From Vespula vulgaris (taxonomy: Eukaryota > Arthropoda > Insecta > Hymenoptera > Vespidae), in NCBI RefSeq assembly GCF_905475345.1, contig NC_066597.1:518001-582000 (forward strand): DNA of 64,000 bases, given 5' to 3'. Positions 14,192-25,409 of this stretch are shown piece after piece. The stretch's first letter is position 1, and every line of letters starts with the position of its first letter. Under the pieces are notes generated by a model. It searched no databases. It worked only from the letters and a program-made list of their open reading frames with translations, and was not told where the DNA came from. A program made the position numbers and the translations under genes.

Positions 14192-15374
14192 CTTGGAGAC
14201 CCACGGTCTAACGGGGACTCTACTCTAAAATCCACGATCCGAGATGCCTTTCCGCTTCGGGAGCTTCGGGCTTCTCAGCAAACTGGAGATGTATAAAACC
14301 CCGCTTACAGATTGCTCCACTGTCCACACCGTCGGCTTCAGACATCTCGAGACACGACCGGTCGTGTCTATATTTCGATTTCAAAAATCAAAACGCAGTC
14401 CTCGGTAGGACTTTTTCTCGCGTTCGCGAACACCCACGCGCGTGCCGGCCGTCACGCACGTGAGTGTTTTCCCTATCATTCGCGTACGGAAGCAAGGAGA
14501 CATACCCTCCCTACATATAACAAGAATTATATGCAGAGAGGTTCCATTAACTTCCGTGTAAAAATCCCACGATGATCCGTCTCTCGATCACCTAATCTGA
14601 AACAGAGGAGGAATAAAAGAAGAGATAAATCTAAGAGCAAAAATTTAAAAGATAATAAAACCTAAATGTAAGAGCAGAAATTAAAATGATAAAAATTAAA
14701 TATAACAGAAAAATTAAAAAGATAATAAAAATTAAATATAAGAGCAAATATTATATACAAAATTATATGCAAAAAGATATTTATATTCAAAAATTTCCCT
14801 GTAAAAATTTAGTTTCATGATGATCGGTCCCTCGATGATCTATCCTGAAACAAATCAATGGTCAAGAAACATGAGAGAAAGATATAAAGAAAAGAGAAAA
14901 AGAAGAGAAAAACAGAAAAACGAAGAGAAGGAAGTATTTGCGTAAATGTGCGTGACAAGAATAGAATTCCGAAAGATGGAAATGCATCTCGAAGAACGTT
15001 TCACTCGCTGAAAATCAGAATACCAAAGTGTATTCGATTTTTCATTAGTGAAAGAACGAAACCCGCCTAAGGCCCACACCCGAGGGCCCCTCCCAAGGGT
15101 CCCACCCCATACTAATAATTAATAAAAGTTAATAAAAGTGATTCATGTGGTGAATAAAAGTATATAATTAATGTAATTATCAAAAGAATACAATTAATAA
15201 GAGTATATAAGTACGACGGAACAGTTTTCTGTGCGTTCTCTTAGAAAATTAATTAAAATTTTGTTATATTCAAATTTATTTATCTGTGAAAATATAATTA
15301 ACAATTTAAAATGTAATCAACTTAACGTTTAATTGAACTTAGACAGACGAGAGATATTGTAAAAATATAGAAAT

Positions 15375-15518
15375 ATGCAGCCATTCGCCCGGTAATACTT
15401 GCGTTTTATAAATATATCTATAATTTAGTTACAGATTTTAGATATAATTGAGACATAGATTTCAATATATATGGCAAGTACTACCGACCCAGGTCCCACC
15501 GCGTGGAGGTAGCTGCAT
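15375..15518. repeat. Hairpin core 8
   Basis: Left arm CGGTAATACTTG, right arm CAAGTACTACCG. The loop resembles that of core 2 but lacks its first AT-rich unit. Confidence 0.85.
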
Positions 15519-16459
15519 CTAGGGACCCACGGGCTAACGGGGGCTCTACTCTAAAATTCGCGTGACCGGCGTGATCAAATAATCGGCGTTCTATAAAACG
15601 AAGTCCCCGGTAGGACTTTTAATCGCGCCCGATACTCCCGGGAGTGTTATAATAACGGTGACTCTACTCTAAGATCGCGTTCGCGGCGTCCACGCACCAA
15701 CCGAGAATTCAGGCGGCTAACTGGAGGAGGGTCAGTCCACGCTTACGGATAGCAATCCATACCGCTCGGCAGCACACGAACCGACACACGACCGGTCATT
15801 ATTCGGTTTAGCAATCAAACGAAGTCCATTACCGTAGGACTTTTATTCGCGCCCGAGAACACCACGTCTGTGCCCGCCGACACAGGCGTGAGAGTTCTTC
15901 CTATCTTACCCGTATTCGCGTCTAGCAATCGATTATGAAACGGACCTTTCGACGATATATGGGAACCTCGCCGATATATCGAAAACCACGAAGAAGAGAA
16001 AGAGGAAAAGAAAACCGGAACATGCGCGCACGTGAATACGATAAAACTCGGAAGAATAGAAAGAAAGGATATCCGGAAGTTATAAGGAAACGCATACACG
16101 TATGAAAACCATGAAATTAAAATGAAAAGGTGGACATAGAAAAGAAAAGAAAAGGAAAGAGAAAATGAATTCGTCCGAAGTCAGAGTACGAAAATCGAGC
16201 TGAATTTTTTGGTACTGAAAGAAGGAAACCCGCACAGAAGCCCACGCCCATGAGCCCAACTCATGGGTCCCACCCGAGGGAAACTATGATAATTAATCTC
16301 GAATAATTATTTCGATTATTATCGAGCTATACGTTTCAATGAACTGAAATGACTGTGAATTTACTGCTGAATATACGGAAAGTGTAAGAAAGAATGTAAA
16401 ATGTACTTCGATATTTAATTTGGAATTACATAGAATAAATTTTAGAAAACCCTTAAAGA

Positions 16460-16553
16460 ACGCAGCCATTCGCTCGGCAATACTTGCACACCATAAGATT
16501 TTGACTAAACACAAGTACTTCCGACCCAGGTCCCACCACGTGGAGGTTGCTGC
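16460..16553. repeat. Hairpin core 9 (CGGCAATACTTG variant)
   Basis: Variant core closely related to core 5, with right arm CAAGTACTTCCG and 'CCCACCACGTGG' in the downstream block. Confidence 0.82.
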
Positions 16554-17457
16554 AGTTGGAGACCCACGAGCTAACGGGGTCTCTACTCTAAATTTCGCGT
16601 GACCGGCGTGATCAACTAATCGACGTTCAATAAAACGAAGTCCCCGATAGGACTTTTAATCGCGCCCGAACACTCTCGTGAGTGTTACCATAACGGTGAC
16701 TCTAATTCGCGTTCGCGACGTTCCATGCACTATCCAAGGATTCTGGCGGCTAACTGGAGGAGGGTCAGTCCACGCTTACGGATAGCATACCATACTACTC
16801 GGAAGCACATAAACCGACACACGACCAGTCATTTATTCGTCTTAGCAATCAAACGAAGTCCATTACCGTAGGACTTTTATTCGCGCCCGAGAACATCACG
16901 TCTGTGCCCGTCGACACACGCGCGTGTGTTCTTCCTATCCTACCCGTATTCCGCGCGGATATAACGAGATTCGCGAAGAAGAGAACAAGAAGAAGAGAAA
17001 GAGAAGAAAAGGAGAAGAAAATGAGAAGAGAAGAGAGCCAAAACGTGCGCACATGTGAGAAGAGTGGAGTAGAAAAGAAAAAAAAGAAGAATATCCGTAA
17101 GATGCAATGGAACACATGCACGTGTGAAAAAAATGAAATTGGGAAGAAAAGATGGACATAGAAGATCGGTAAACCCGACGAAAACCAGAGTACAAAAATC
17201 CAACTCGATTTTTCGGTACAGAAAGAAGGAGACCCGCACAGAAGCCCACGCCCAAGGGCCCATCCCAAGGGACCCACCCGAGAGAAACTATAAGAATTAA
17301 TCTCGAATAATTATTACATAGCTATGCGTTTCAATAAATGGAAATGACTGTGAATTTAATGCAGAATATATGGAAGATGTAAGAAAGAACGTAAATTGCA
17401 TGTACTTCGAAATTTAGTTGGAATTCGATAGAGAAGATATTAGAAAAATCTTGAAAC

Positions 17458-17553
17458 ATGCAGCCATTCGCTCGATAATACTTGTATCCCATAAGATTTC
17501 GACATACCGAAAGTACTACCGACCCAGGTCCCACCGCGTGGAGGTTGCTGCAT
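17458..17553. repeat. Hairpin core 10
   Basis: Left arm CGATAATACTTG, right arm AAAGTACTACCG; both arms are diverged but the outer ATGCAGC/GCTGCAT arms are intact. It opens the 17.4-19.4 kb copy of the 5.4-7.4 kb segment. Confidence 0.8.
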
Positions 17554-19397
17554 CTGGAGACCCGCGGACTAACGGTGACTCTACTTTTTACTACTACACT
17601 ACTATCAAGAAAGCAAAGCAACGGGGCGACCTCCACTCCCGACGAATTCAAGCCTCCAAACGCTAAAATTGCAGCCCCATGCGTCTCCGCATTTGGGAAC
17701 CGACTTACGCATAGCTCAACTATCCAACATCGGAAGCTTCGATCACCACTTGAGCACACCCGATTGTGCTTCGCGACAAACGCCGGAACCCAAGATTGAA
17801 TCCTACCGCACTCACAGATACTTACGCGAGTATTCCGGTAACACTCACGCGAGTATGTTGAGTACGTAAGAGCCAATTTTGGACTTAATCGCGCCCGAGA
17901 ACACCAACGCCTATGCCAGCCGACATAAGCGAGTGTCCTTCTATCTTGCCCGAACGGGAGAAAAGAAATCCTTCTACGCCAGAGGTAGAAAGACTCTTTA
18001 AACACCCGTATAAAAATCTAAGTCCCTCCATGGTCCTTGGGTGACGCAACGATTGCTGCACCTGGAAATAAACGGACTAACGAGGATTCTACTCTAAAAT
18101 CCACGAACCGAAATGCCTTTCCGCTTCGGGAGCTTCGAGCTTCTCAGCAAACTGGAGATGTATAAAACCCCGCTTACAGATTGCTCCACCGTCCACACCG
18201 TCGGCTTCAAACATTTCGAGACACGACCGGTCGTGTCTATATTTCGATATTTTAAAAAACGAAGTCCTCGGTAGGACTAAATCTCGCGATCGCGAACACC
18301 CACGCGCGTGCCGGCCGTCACGCGCCTGAGTGTTTTCCCTATCATTCGCGTACGGAAGCAAGGAGACATACCCTCCCAGCATATAATAAAAATTATATGC
18401 GGAGAGGTTCCTTTAACTTCCGTATAAAAATCCCAGGATGATAGGTCCAGCGGTCACCTAACTTGAAACAGAAAAAGAATAAAAGATAAAGAGTTAATTA
18501 TATGCAAAAATAATATGCAATATTATATGAAAAAAGCCATTTATATAAAAATATACATTTGAAATCAAAATGCAATTAAACAATAGTATTAATAATTAAT
18601 AAATAAATTAATGATTAAGTAAAATAAATAAAAAACAAATATACTATTAAAACTTCCCTGTAAAAATTTAATTTCACGATGATTGATCCCTCGGTGATCG
18701 GTCTCTCGATGATCTAACCTGAAACAGAAAAAGGATGAAAGAAGAAGAGCAAAGGGAAAAGAGAAAAAAGAAAAGAGCGGAAGAAAAGAAGAGAAGAAAC
18801 GAAGAAAAGTGTCTGTGAGAAAGATAGAATTCAGAAAAATGGATAAGTATCTCGAAGATCATTTCAGTAGATAAAAATCAGAGTACCGTAAATGAGTTTA
18901 ATTTTTCCCTAGTGAAAGAACGAAACCCGCACAGAAGCCCACGCCCGAGGGCCCCTCCCAAGGGTCCCACCCGAGAGAAGTTAAAATAATTAATCGCGAA
19001 TAATTGTTTCAATTATTATATAGATATTGAATAAATGAAAGGGTATATAATAAATAAAAATGTAGAGTAATTCAATAAATAAATTTCACGAAAAACGATC
19101 ACTTGATGATTTGTCTCTCGATGATTGATGTCTCCATCATCTAACTTGAAACAGAAAAAGAATAAAAGAAGAAGAGTTTAAGAGAATTATTATAAATAAT
19201 AATTAATAAAAGTGAATAAGAATAAATAGGAAAGACAGCGATACAAAAGTTTTCCGCACGTTTCTCTACTAAATTATTTTAGAATATTGCTACATTTAAT
19301 TTATCTATCTCTCGAAATATGATTAACACTGGAAAATATAATGAATTTAATATCTAGTTAGAATTAAAAGGAAGAGATTTTCGAAAAGCATTGAAAT

Positions 19398-19542
19398 ATG
19401 CAGCCATTCGCCCGGTAGTACTTGCGTTTTAACTAAATTATATTTATAATTTAGTTATAGATTTTTGATATAATTTAAAAATAGATTTTAAAACATCGCA
19501 AGTATTACCGACCCAGGTCCCACCGCTTGGAGGTTGCTGCAT
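19398..19542. repeat. Hairpin core 11
   Basis: Left arm CGGTAGTACTTG, right arm CAAGTATTACCG (one mismatch); the downstream block reads CCCACCGCTTGG. Confidence 0.83.
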
Positions 19543-20612
19543 CTGGGGACCCACGGGCTAACGGGGACTCTACTCTAAAATTCGCGTTCGAGATATCTTT
19601 CCGCTTCGGGAGTTTTCGGCTTTTCAGAAAATTGGAGATGGACGAGACCCTGATTACGAAAAACTCCACCGTCCACACCGTCAGCTTCAGACATCTCGAG
19701 ACACGACCGGTCGTGTCTATATTTCGATTTTAAACATTAAAACGTAGTCCTCGGCAGGACTTAATTTCGCGACCGCGAACACTTACGTACGTGATGACCA
19801 GCACGTGCGTGAGTGTTTTCCCTATCATTCGCGTACGGAAGCAAGGAGACATACCCTCTCTGAATATAATATCAATTATATGCAGCGAGGTTCCATTAAC
19901 TTCCGTGTAAAAATCCCTCGATGATTCAGAAACAGAAAAAGAGGAAGTGTAAAAGAAAAAAAAAAAATGAGAATAAGAAGAAGAAACAAAGAGAAGAGGA
20001 GAGAAAAGGAGGAAAGGAAGAAAGGAAGCGGAAATATGCATGCGAGTGCGCGAGAGAAAGATAGAATTTAGAACAACGTGTGAATATTTCTAAGATCGCT
20101 TTACCCGAGAAAAATCAAAGTACCAAAATCGAGAGAAAGTAGAATAATTAATTTCGAGTAATTAAATTATTATATACCAATCCGTTTCAATAAATAGAAA
20201 TATATATAATCAATAGAAGTGCATATAATAAATAGAAATACATATAATAAATAGATATGTATGGAATAAATAGAAATATATAATAATTCAAGAATTAAAT
20301 TTCATGATGATCGTTTCCTCGATGATCCATCCCCCGATGATCCATTCCTTGATGATCTAACCTGAAACAGAAAAAGATTAAAAGAAGAAAAAGGAATAAG
20401 ACAAGAAGAAAACGAAAAGAAAGAAAAGGAGAAGAAAATGAAAAGAGAAAGGAACTTCGCAAGATACTTGTAATAGTAGCCCGCTCAAAGGCCCACACCC
20501 GAGGGCCCCTCCCAAGGGTCCCACCCGAGAGAAATTAGAATAATTAAACTAGAAAAATTAATTTAGAATAATTGTTGAAACTATTATATAAAGTCCTTCG
20601 CATTATATGTAG

Positions 20613-20613
<1 letters not shown>

Positions 20614-20653
<40 letters not shown>
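20614..20653. repeat. (TA)n microsatellite at the domain 1/2 junction
   Basis: About 20 uninterrupted AT dinucleotides separate the last purine-rich domain-1 block from the differently organised domain 2. Confidence 0.95.
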
Positions 20654-20654
<1 letters not shown>

Positions 20655-22140
20655 CTTACGAAAAATAAAATTCTGAATTTAATTCAATTTAAATTTATAG
20701 GAGAAAATCAAAATGAAAAATTCTCGATTCTAATCTAAAGAATATTCTCTTTCCGTAACGCGCGAAAGAAAGAACTTGCCTCACATCTCGGTGCAATTGT
20801 TTCTATTCCATATGCACTTTTATTCAGTGTACTTTAGATAAAAAACTTTAAAAAAGAGAATAAAAAGAAAATAAAAATTTACAACTCGACGTTGATAGTA
20901 AAAATAAATAACATATGTAATAATTTCATTCGCGTACGAGTATCAATGTGGGATAAAATACGGAGCATTACGTCGTCCGGGTTTCTGAAATCAAAATTAT
21001 TATTACATAAGAGCATTTTGGGTGACCACATAGAAATTAAAATATATCTATTTCAACTAATCTGTCGAACCTTCGAAAATAAAACAACAATCCAATAGCT
21101 GCCCTCTTGAGCCACTGTTTGTGGGAATTTTTCGAGATATAGCTTTTTCTTTGCTTCAAGTCCAACCAACAACTATAGAACATTCGGTAACCATCATTAA
21201 CTACCCTTATTCTAAAGCGTAAAAGAAAACTAATAAATCTAACGAAACTCGAAAGCCACCCTGATACGTAAAATAGAAAATTTACTAGTGGTCACTCAAT
21301 GCTCTTTTATGTATTAATTACAACCAATCACCCGTGCCGATTCGGACCTTTCGTTCTCGACATGATTGAGTGATTGGAGGGACTTAAAAATTAACTCACT
21401 ACTTAAGAAGTTCTGCGACGGCTCCAAAACACTGGACCGCGACTTAGGTCGAAATTGAGGGTGGATGATTTGTAGTTGGTTGAAAATGAGGTAGGTCGAC
21501 ATCGAAGTTGGTTGAGATCCACTTCAGTGATGCACTGACTCTAATTCGCGGTAGTTATTTATTAACGAACGGTCACTGAATTTACTTAACGAAACTCTAC
21601 TATATTTTATAAGTACAGTCTGTGCGACTGTTAAAAAATCAAGAAACTTCGCGAACAAACACTGACTCTAAAGACTGCATTGCACGCAGTCTATGCAAAG
21701 ACACTTATGGTTTAAATCGCGAAACGCGAACGAACAAACACTGCTTCTACTTCGCGATAAATTTTGTTTAGCGATACTAACACTCGATTACAACATTGCA
21801 ACGCGCGCGACTGCAATGAGGTTCTGAAACATAAAAATAGAAACAAAATATCAGTATCATTGTTATAATAAAAGATTGTGTAAATGATTCAACAAATATG
21901 TGATAGAGAAATATACTTACTTTAAGTCTTCGTTAATACTCGCTCGAATGTCATCCTGTGAAAATTTCTAAGTCCACTCGTGGAGATAGATTGTCAAAGT
22001 CCCTCAAGGGTGTGAAAATTTCTAAGTCCACTCATGGAGATAGATTTTTAAAGTCCCCTGAAAGTGCAGAATCTAAGTCTAAAACAAAAGAGATAGTATA
22101 GAATTATGAAAATATGAGTAATAGAAAATATACTTCTGTC
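20655..22140. repeat. Domain 2 duplicated segment, copy A
   Basis: This stretch shares long similarity with 22.7-24.5 kb. The strip around 21320-21740 (for example 'CACCCGTGCCGATTCGGACC') is nearly identical to 23826-24250. The strip around 20930-21250 matches 22885-23230, so the second copy carries about 550 bp of extra sequence between the two strips. Two 57-bp minisatellite units occur near 21955-22070. No gene is recognised. Confidence 0.75.
21824..21920 (-). other. Intron-like element (minus strand)
   Basis: Read on the minus strand, this 97-nt interval begins with GTAAGTATAT and ends with a pyrimidine-rich TTTTTATGTTTCAG, flanked by minisatellite sequence upstream and the 'AACCTCATTGCAGTCGCGCG' sequence downstream. 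An interval of the same length and structure occurs at 24323-24419. It is called from splice consensus only; no transcript evidence is available. Confidence 0.5.
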
Positions 22141-22194
22141 GATTCTTCATTAATACTCGCTCTAATAGTACCTTGCAAAAATTTCTAAGTCCAC

Positions 22195-22700
22195 TCCTCG
22201 AAATGACAATCTAATCTGAAACAGAAAAAGAATAAGAGAGGAAACGAGAAGGAAATAGATAAATACAGAAGAGGAGAAGAAGAAAAGAAGAGAAAAGGAA
22301 CTCTGGAAGATACTGAGACAGTAACCCGCACAAAGGCCCACACCCAAGGGCCCCTCCCAAGGGTCCCACCCGAGACTTTAAATAAAACAGAGATTTTGGA
22401 GAAACGTTGTAATATGCAGTCATTCGCCCATTAATACTTGAGATATAATTTAAATTCGATTTTTATATTTCAAGTTCTTCTGATCCAGGTCATACCGCGG
22501 GACGTTGCTGCATCTGGAAACCCATGAGCTGACGGTGACTCTACTCTAAAATTCGCGAAATTGGCATGATCAAATAATTGCCTTTCAATAAAACGAAGTC
22601 TGTGGGATTTTTAATCACTCACGTGAGTGTTCGAATGACGGTGACTCTACTCTAAAATACGCATTACCGGCGTAATCTAATTTATATTTCAAGCAAATAA
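22195..22700. repeat. Stranded domain-1 module inside domain 2
   Basis: This stretch contains the 'CTAATCTGAAACAG' block, a GAA-rich tract, the 'GCACAAAGGCCCACACCC' GC block, a diverged hairpin core and one subunit with an ACTCACGTGAGTGTTCG palindrome. It interrupts the domain-2 organisation and is the most diverged domain-1 module. Confidence 0.8.
22414..22513. repeat. Hairpin core 12 (diverged)
   Basis: The outer arm ATGCAGT/GCTGCAT is retained but the inner stem is degraded (left TTAATACTTG, right CAAGTTCTTCTG), and the downstream block reads CATACCGCGGGACG. Confidence 0.75.
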
Positions 22701-24460
22701 AATTTGATTTTATATAAATAAAATTATGAGTTTAATTGAACTTTAAAAAAAATTAAAAGTGAAAAATTTATGACTCGACTTTAATGAAGATTTTATTAAA
22801 ATAAAATTATGATTTTAATTAAAATTTCAAAAAGAAAAACGCGATTACTCGACTTTAATAATAAAAATGCATAATATATGCAAAAATTTTATTCGCGTGC
22901 GCGTGGCAATGTAAAATGGGAGATAGAATATTACGTCGTCTCAGTTTCTCAAATCTACATTACTTCTATATAAGAGCATTTTGAGTGACAACATGGTAAA
23001 ATTAAAACATGAATAAAAGCCATTTTCGAAAAGTTCTGTAGAACCTTCGAAAATAACTCAATAGTTTAATAGTTGCCCTCTTGAGCCACAATTTGTGGGG
23101 GCCTCTTCGGCATATAGCCTCTTCATTGCTTCGTGCCCTAATCACAACTATAGAACATATTCGATAACTATCGTCAATATCAAAGAACTAAAACCGACCC
23201 TTATTCTAAGATGTGAAAGAAAACTAATAAATCTAACATAACTCTAAACCAAATCTGAAACGAAAAATCGAGAAAGCATCGGAAGAGAAACGAGAATTAA
23301 TATATTAATTGCTGAAAATCCTAAGCTAAAAATTGATTAACTTATTCTATGTTCTACGCGTAGTGATTCTACAAGTCTCTTTATCTTTTATCAACGACTC
23401 TACTCTACTTTATTCTTTCAAAAGCAATGACTCTATTGAGACTTTTCTTTTATTAATAAAATTGATTGATCTTTATATAAAAATGTACTGAAAAATCATT
23501 GGACGCTCCTTCTTACAAGCACTTATTTCAACTATTAGAAAATAAATTATACAATTTCGCTTGTAATCGAGAGAATCCATCGCGAATGTCTTCTTGCTTA
23601 TTCATTATTAAAATTCGCAAATATCGCGATTCTTCACTATTTTGGTGAGAGAAAATTATTTAAAAATGCATTTAAATATTTAAAATTTGAAATAATTATA
23701 ACTAACGCGTTTAACCAAGAAGACTCTATCCTGATCTAATAAATAAATCAAAAAATAACGAACCATTCACGAGTAAATCTCCGAAGAAATTTACTCGTGG
23801 TCACTCATTGCTCTTCTACTAATTAATTACAACCAATCACCCGTGCCGATTCGGACCTTTCGTCCTCGACATGATTGAGTGATCGGAGGTACTCAAAAAT
23901 TAACTTACTACTTAAGAAGTTCTGCGACGGCTCCAAAACACTGGACCGCGACTTAGGTAGAAATTGAGGGTGGATGATTTGTAGTTGGTTGAAAATGAGG
24001 TAGGTCGACATCGAAGTAGGTTGAGATCCACTTCAGTGATGCACTGACTCTAATTCACGGTAGTTATTTATTAACGTACGGTCACTGAATTTACTTAACG
24101 AAACTCTACTATATTTTATAAGTACAGTCTATGCGACTGTTAAAAAATCAAGAAACTTCGCGAACAAACACTGACTCTAAAGACTGCATTGCACTCAGTC
24201 TATGCAAAAACACTTATGGTTTAAATCGCGAAACGCGAACGAACAAGCACTGCTTCTATTTTTATTTTAGCGATACAAAGCCTCGATTTCTTCATTACTA
24301 CGCGCGCGACTGCAACGAGGTTCTGAAATATAAAAATAGAAACAAAATAGTCAGTATCACTGTTATAATAAAAGACTGTGTAAAGCATCAACAAATATGT
24401 GATAGAGAAATATACTTACTTAAAGTCTTCGTTAATACTCGCACAAGTGGCATCCAGCAA
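22700..24460. repeat. Domain 2 duplicated segment, copy B
   Basis: Counterpart of 20.65-22.14 kb with extra AT-rich sequence between about 23230 and 23770. Reading frames are not conserved in any convincing way; a 197-residue plus frame (24131-24724) simply runs into the 57-bp minisatellite. No gene is recognised. Confidence 0.7.
24323..24419 (-). other. Intron-like element (minus strand)
   Basis: On the minus strand this starts GTAAGTATAT and ends TTTTTATATTTCAG. It is 97 nt long, equal to the element at 21824-21920, and sits at the equivalent position of the duplicated segment. Both splice signals are intact in the two copies. Confidence 0.5.
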
Positions 24461-24461
24461 C

Positions 24462-25300
24462 AATTTCTATGTCCACTCATGGAGATAGATTGTCAAAGTC
24501 CTCTGCGAGTGCGAAAATTTCTAAGTCCACTGGCGGAAATAAATTTTCAAAGTCCCTGGAGAGTGCGAAAATTTCTAAGTCCACTCGTGGAGATAGATTG
24601 TCAAAGACCCTCAAAGGTGGGAAAATTTCTAAGTCCACTCGTGGAGATAGATTCCCAGACGGTCGAAGGTGCAAAAATTTCCAAGTCCACACTTGGAGAT
24701 AGACGGTGTACCTCTAATGCGTGAAATTTTCTAAGTTCACTCTTGGAGATAGATTTTCAAAGTCCCCCGAAAGTGCGAAAATTTCTAAGTCCACACTTGG
24801 AGATAGACGGTGTACCTCTAATGCGTGAAATTTTCTAAGTTCACTCTTGGAGATAGATTTTCAAAGTCCCCCGAAAGTGCGAAAATTTCTAAGTCCACAC
24901 TTGGAGATAGACGGTGTACCTCTAATGCGTGAAATTTTCTAAGTTCACTCTTGGAGATAGATTTTCAAAGTCCCCCGAAAGTGCGAAAATTTCTAAGTCC
25001 ACTCGTGGAGATAGATTGTCAAAGTCCTCTGCGAGTGCGAAAATTTCTAAGTCCACTGGCGAAGATAGATTTTCAAAGTTCCCCGAAGTGCAGAAATTTC
25101 TAAGTCCACTGGCGGAGATAGATTTTCAAAGTCCTCTGCGAGTGCGAAAATTTCTAAGTCCACTCGTGGAGATAGATTTTCAAAGTCCCCCGAAAGTGCG
25201 AAAATTTCTAAATCCACTCCTGGAGATAAATTGTCAAAGTCCCCCGATAGTGCGGAAATTTCTAAGTCCACTCCTGAACATAGATAAAGTCCCCCGAGAG
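24462..25300. repeat. 57-bp minisatellite
   Basis: Tandem units of about 57 bp are built around 'AAATTTCTAAGTCCACTC' and 'GGAGATAGATT'. Three copies of a 104-bp compound unit, with its variant half 'CACTTGGAGATAGACGG', fall at about 24691, 24795 and 24899. Because 57 is a multiple of three, frames on both strands stay open with a 19-residue period (minus strand around 'VDLEIFALSGDFENLSPR'). The minus frame is broken by a frameshift near 25075 and by a TGA near 24478, so a functional protein is doubtful. Confidence 0.9.
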
Positions 25301-25303
25301 TGC

Positions 25304-25373
25304 TGAATCGAAGTATGAGACAAGAAAAATAGTAGAGAATTATGAAAATATGAATAATAGAAAATATACTTAC
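25304..25373 (-). other. Intron-like element (minus strand)
   Basis: A 70-nt interval whose minus strand starts GTAAGTATATTTTC and ends CTTCGATTCAG, placed exactly between blocks of 57-bp units. The expected 'TTTGTTTCAG' acceptor seen in related copies is mutated here to 'TTGTCTCAT', and a nearby CAG could substitute. Confidence 0.4.
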
Positions 25374-25409
25374 GTCGCCACTTCATTAGTACTTCCTCGA
25401 ATCGCTTCT

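Larger units (their letters stand above)
5380..20600. repeat. Complex repeat array, domain 1 (hairpin-core modules)
   Basis: About 15 kb made of related modules. Each module contains, in order on the plus strand: (1) a GC-rich hairpin core with a variable AT-rich loop; (2) several about 150-bp subunits that begin near 'GACTCTACTCTAAAAT' and carry a GTCC-N-GGAC hairpin followed by CpG-rich palindromes; (3) a recurrent block ending 'CTAACCTGAAACAG' followed by a GAA-rich purine tract; (4) a GC block beginning 'CCCGCACAGAAGCCCACG'; (5) AT-rich filler. Eleven cores fall here and a twelfth lies at 22.4 kb. Long near-identical frames recur (for example minus frames at 6076, 11912 and 18089, and at 7859 and 13500), but they follow from DNA duplication; no recognisable protein or transposase is present. 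The array ends near the TA microsatellite at 20614. Confidence 0.9.

Noticed and set aside
17331..18005. 224-residue minus frame
   Set aside because: Longest frame in domain 1, but it crosses a hairpin core and its shorter relatives at 5567 and 11403 have different ends; no homology recognised.
6076..18382. Near-identical 97-residue minus frames at 6076, 11912 and 18089
   Set aside because: They lie entirely within duplicated array DNA, consist largely of palindrome translations, and match no protein family; conservation is explained by recent DNA duplication.
24131..24724. 197-residue plus frame
   Set aside because: Its C-terminal part is the 57-bp minisatellite, which is open in several frames, and its N-terminal part does not persist as a coding frame in the duplicated segment.
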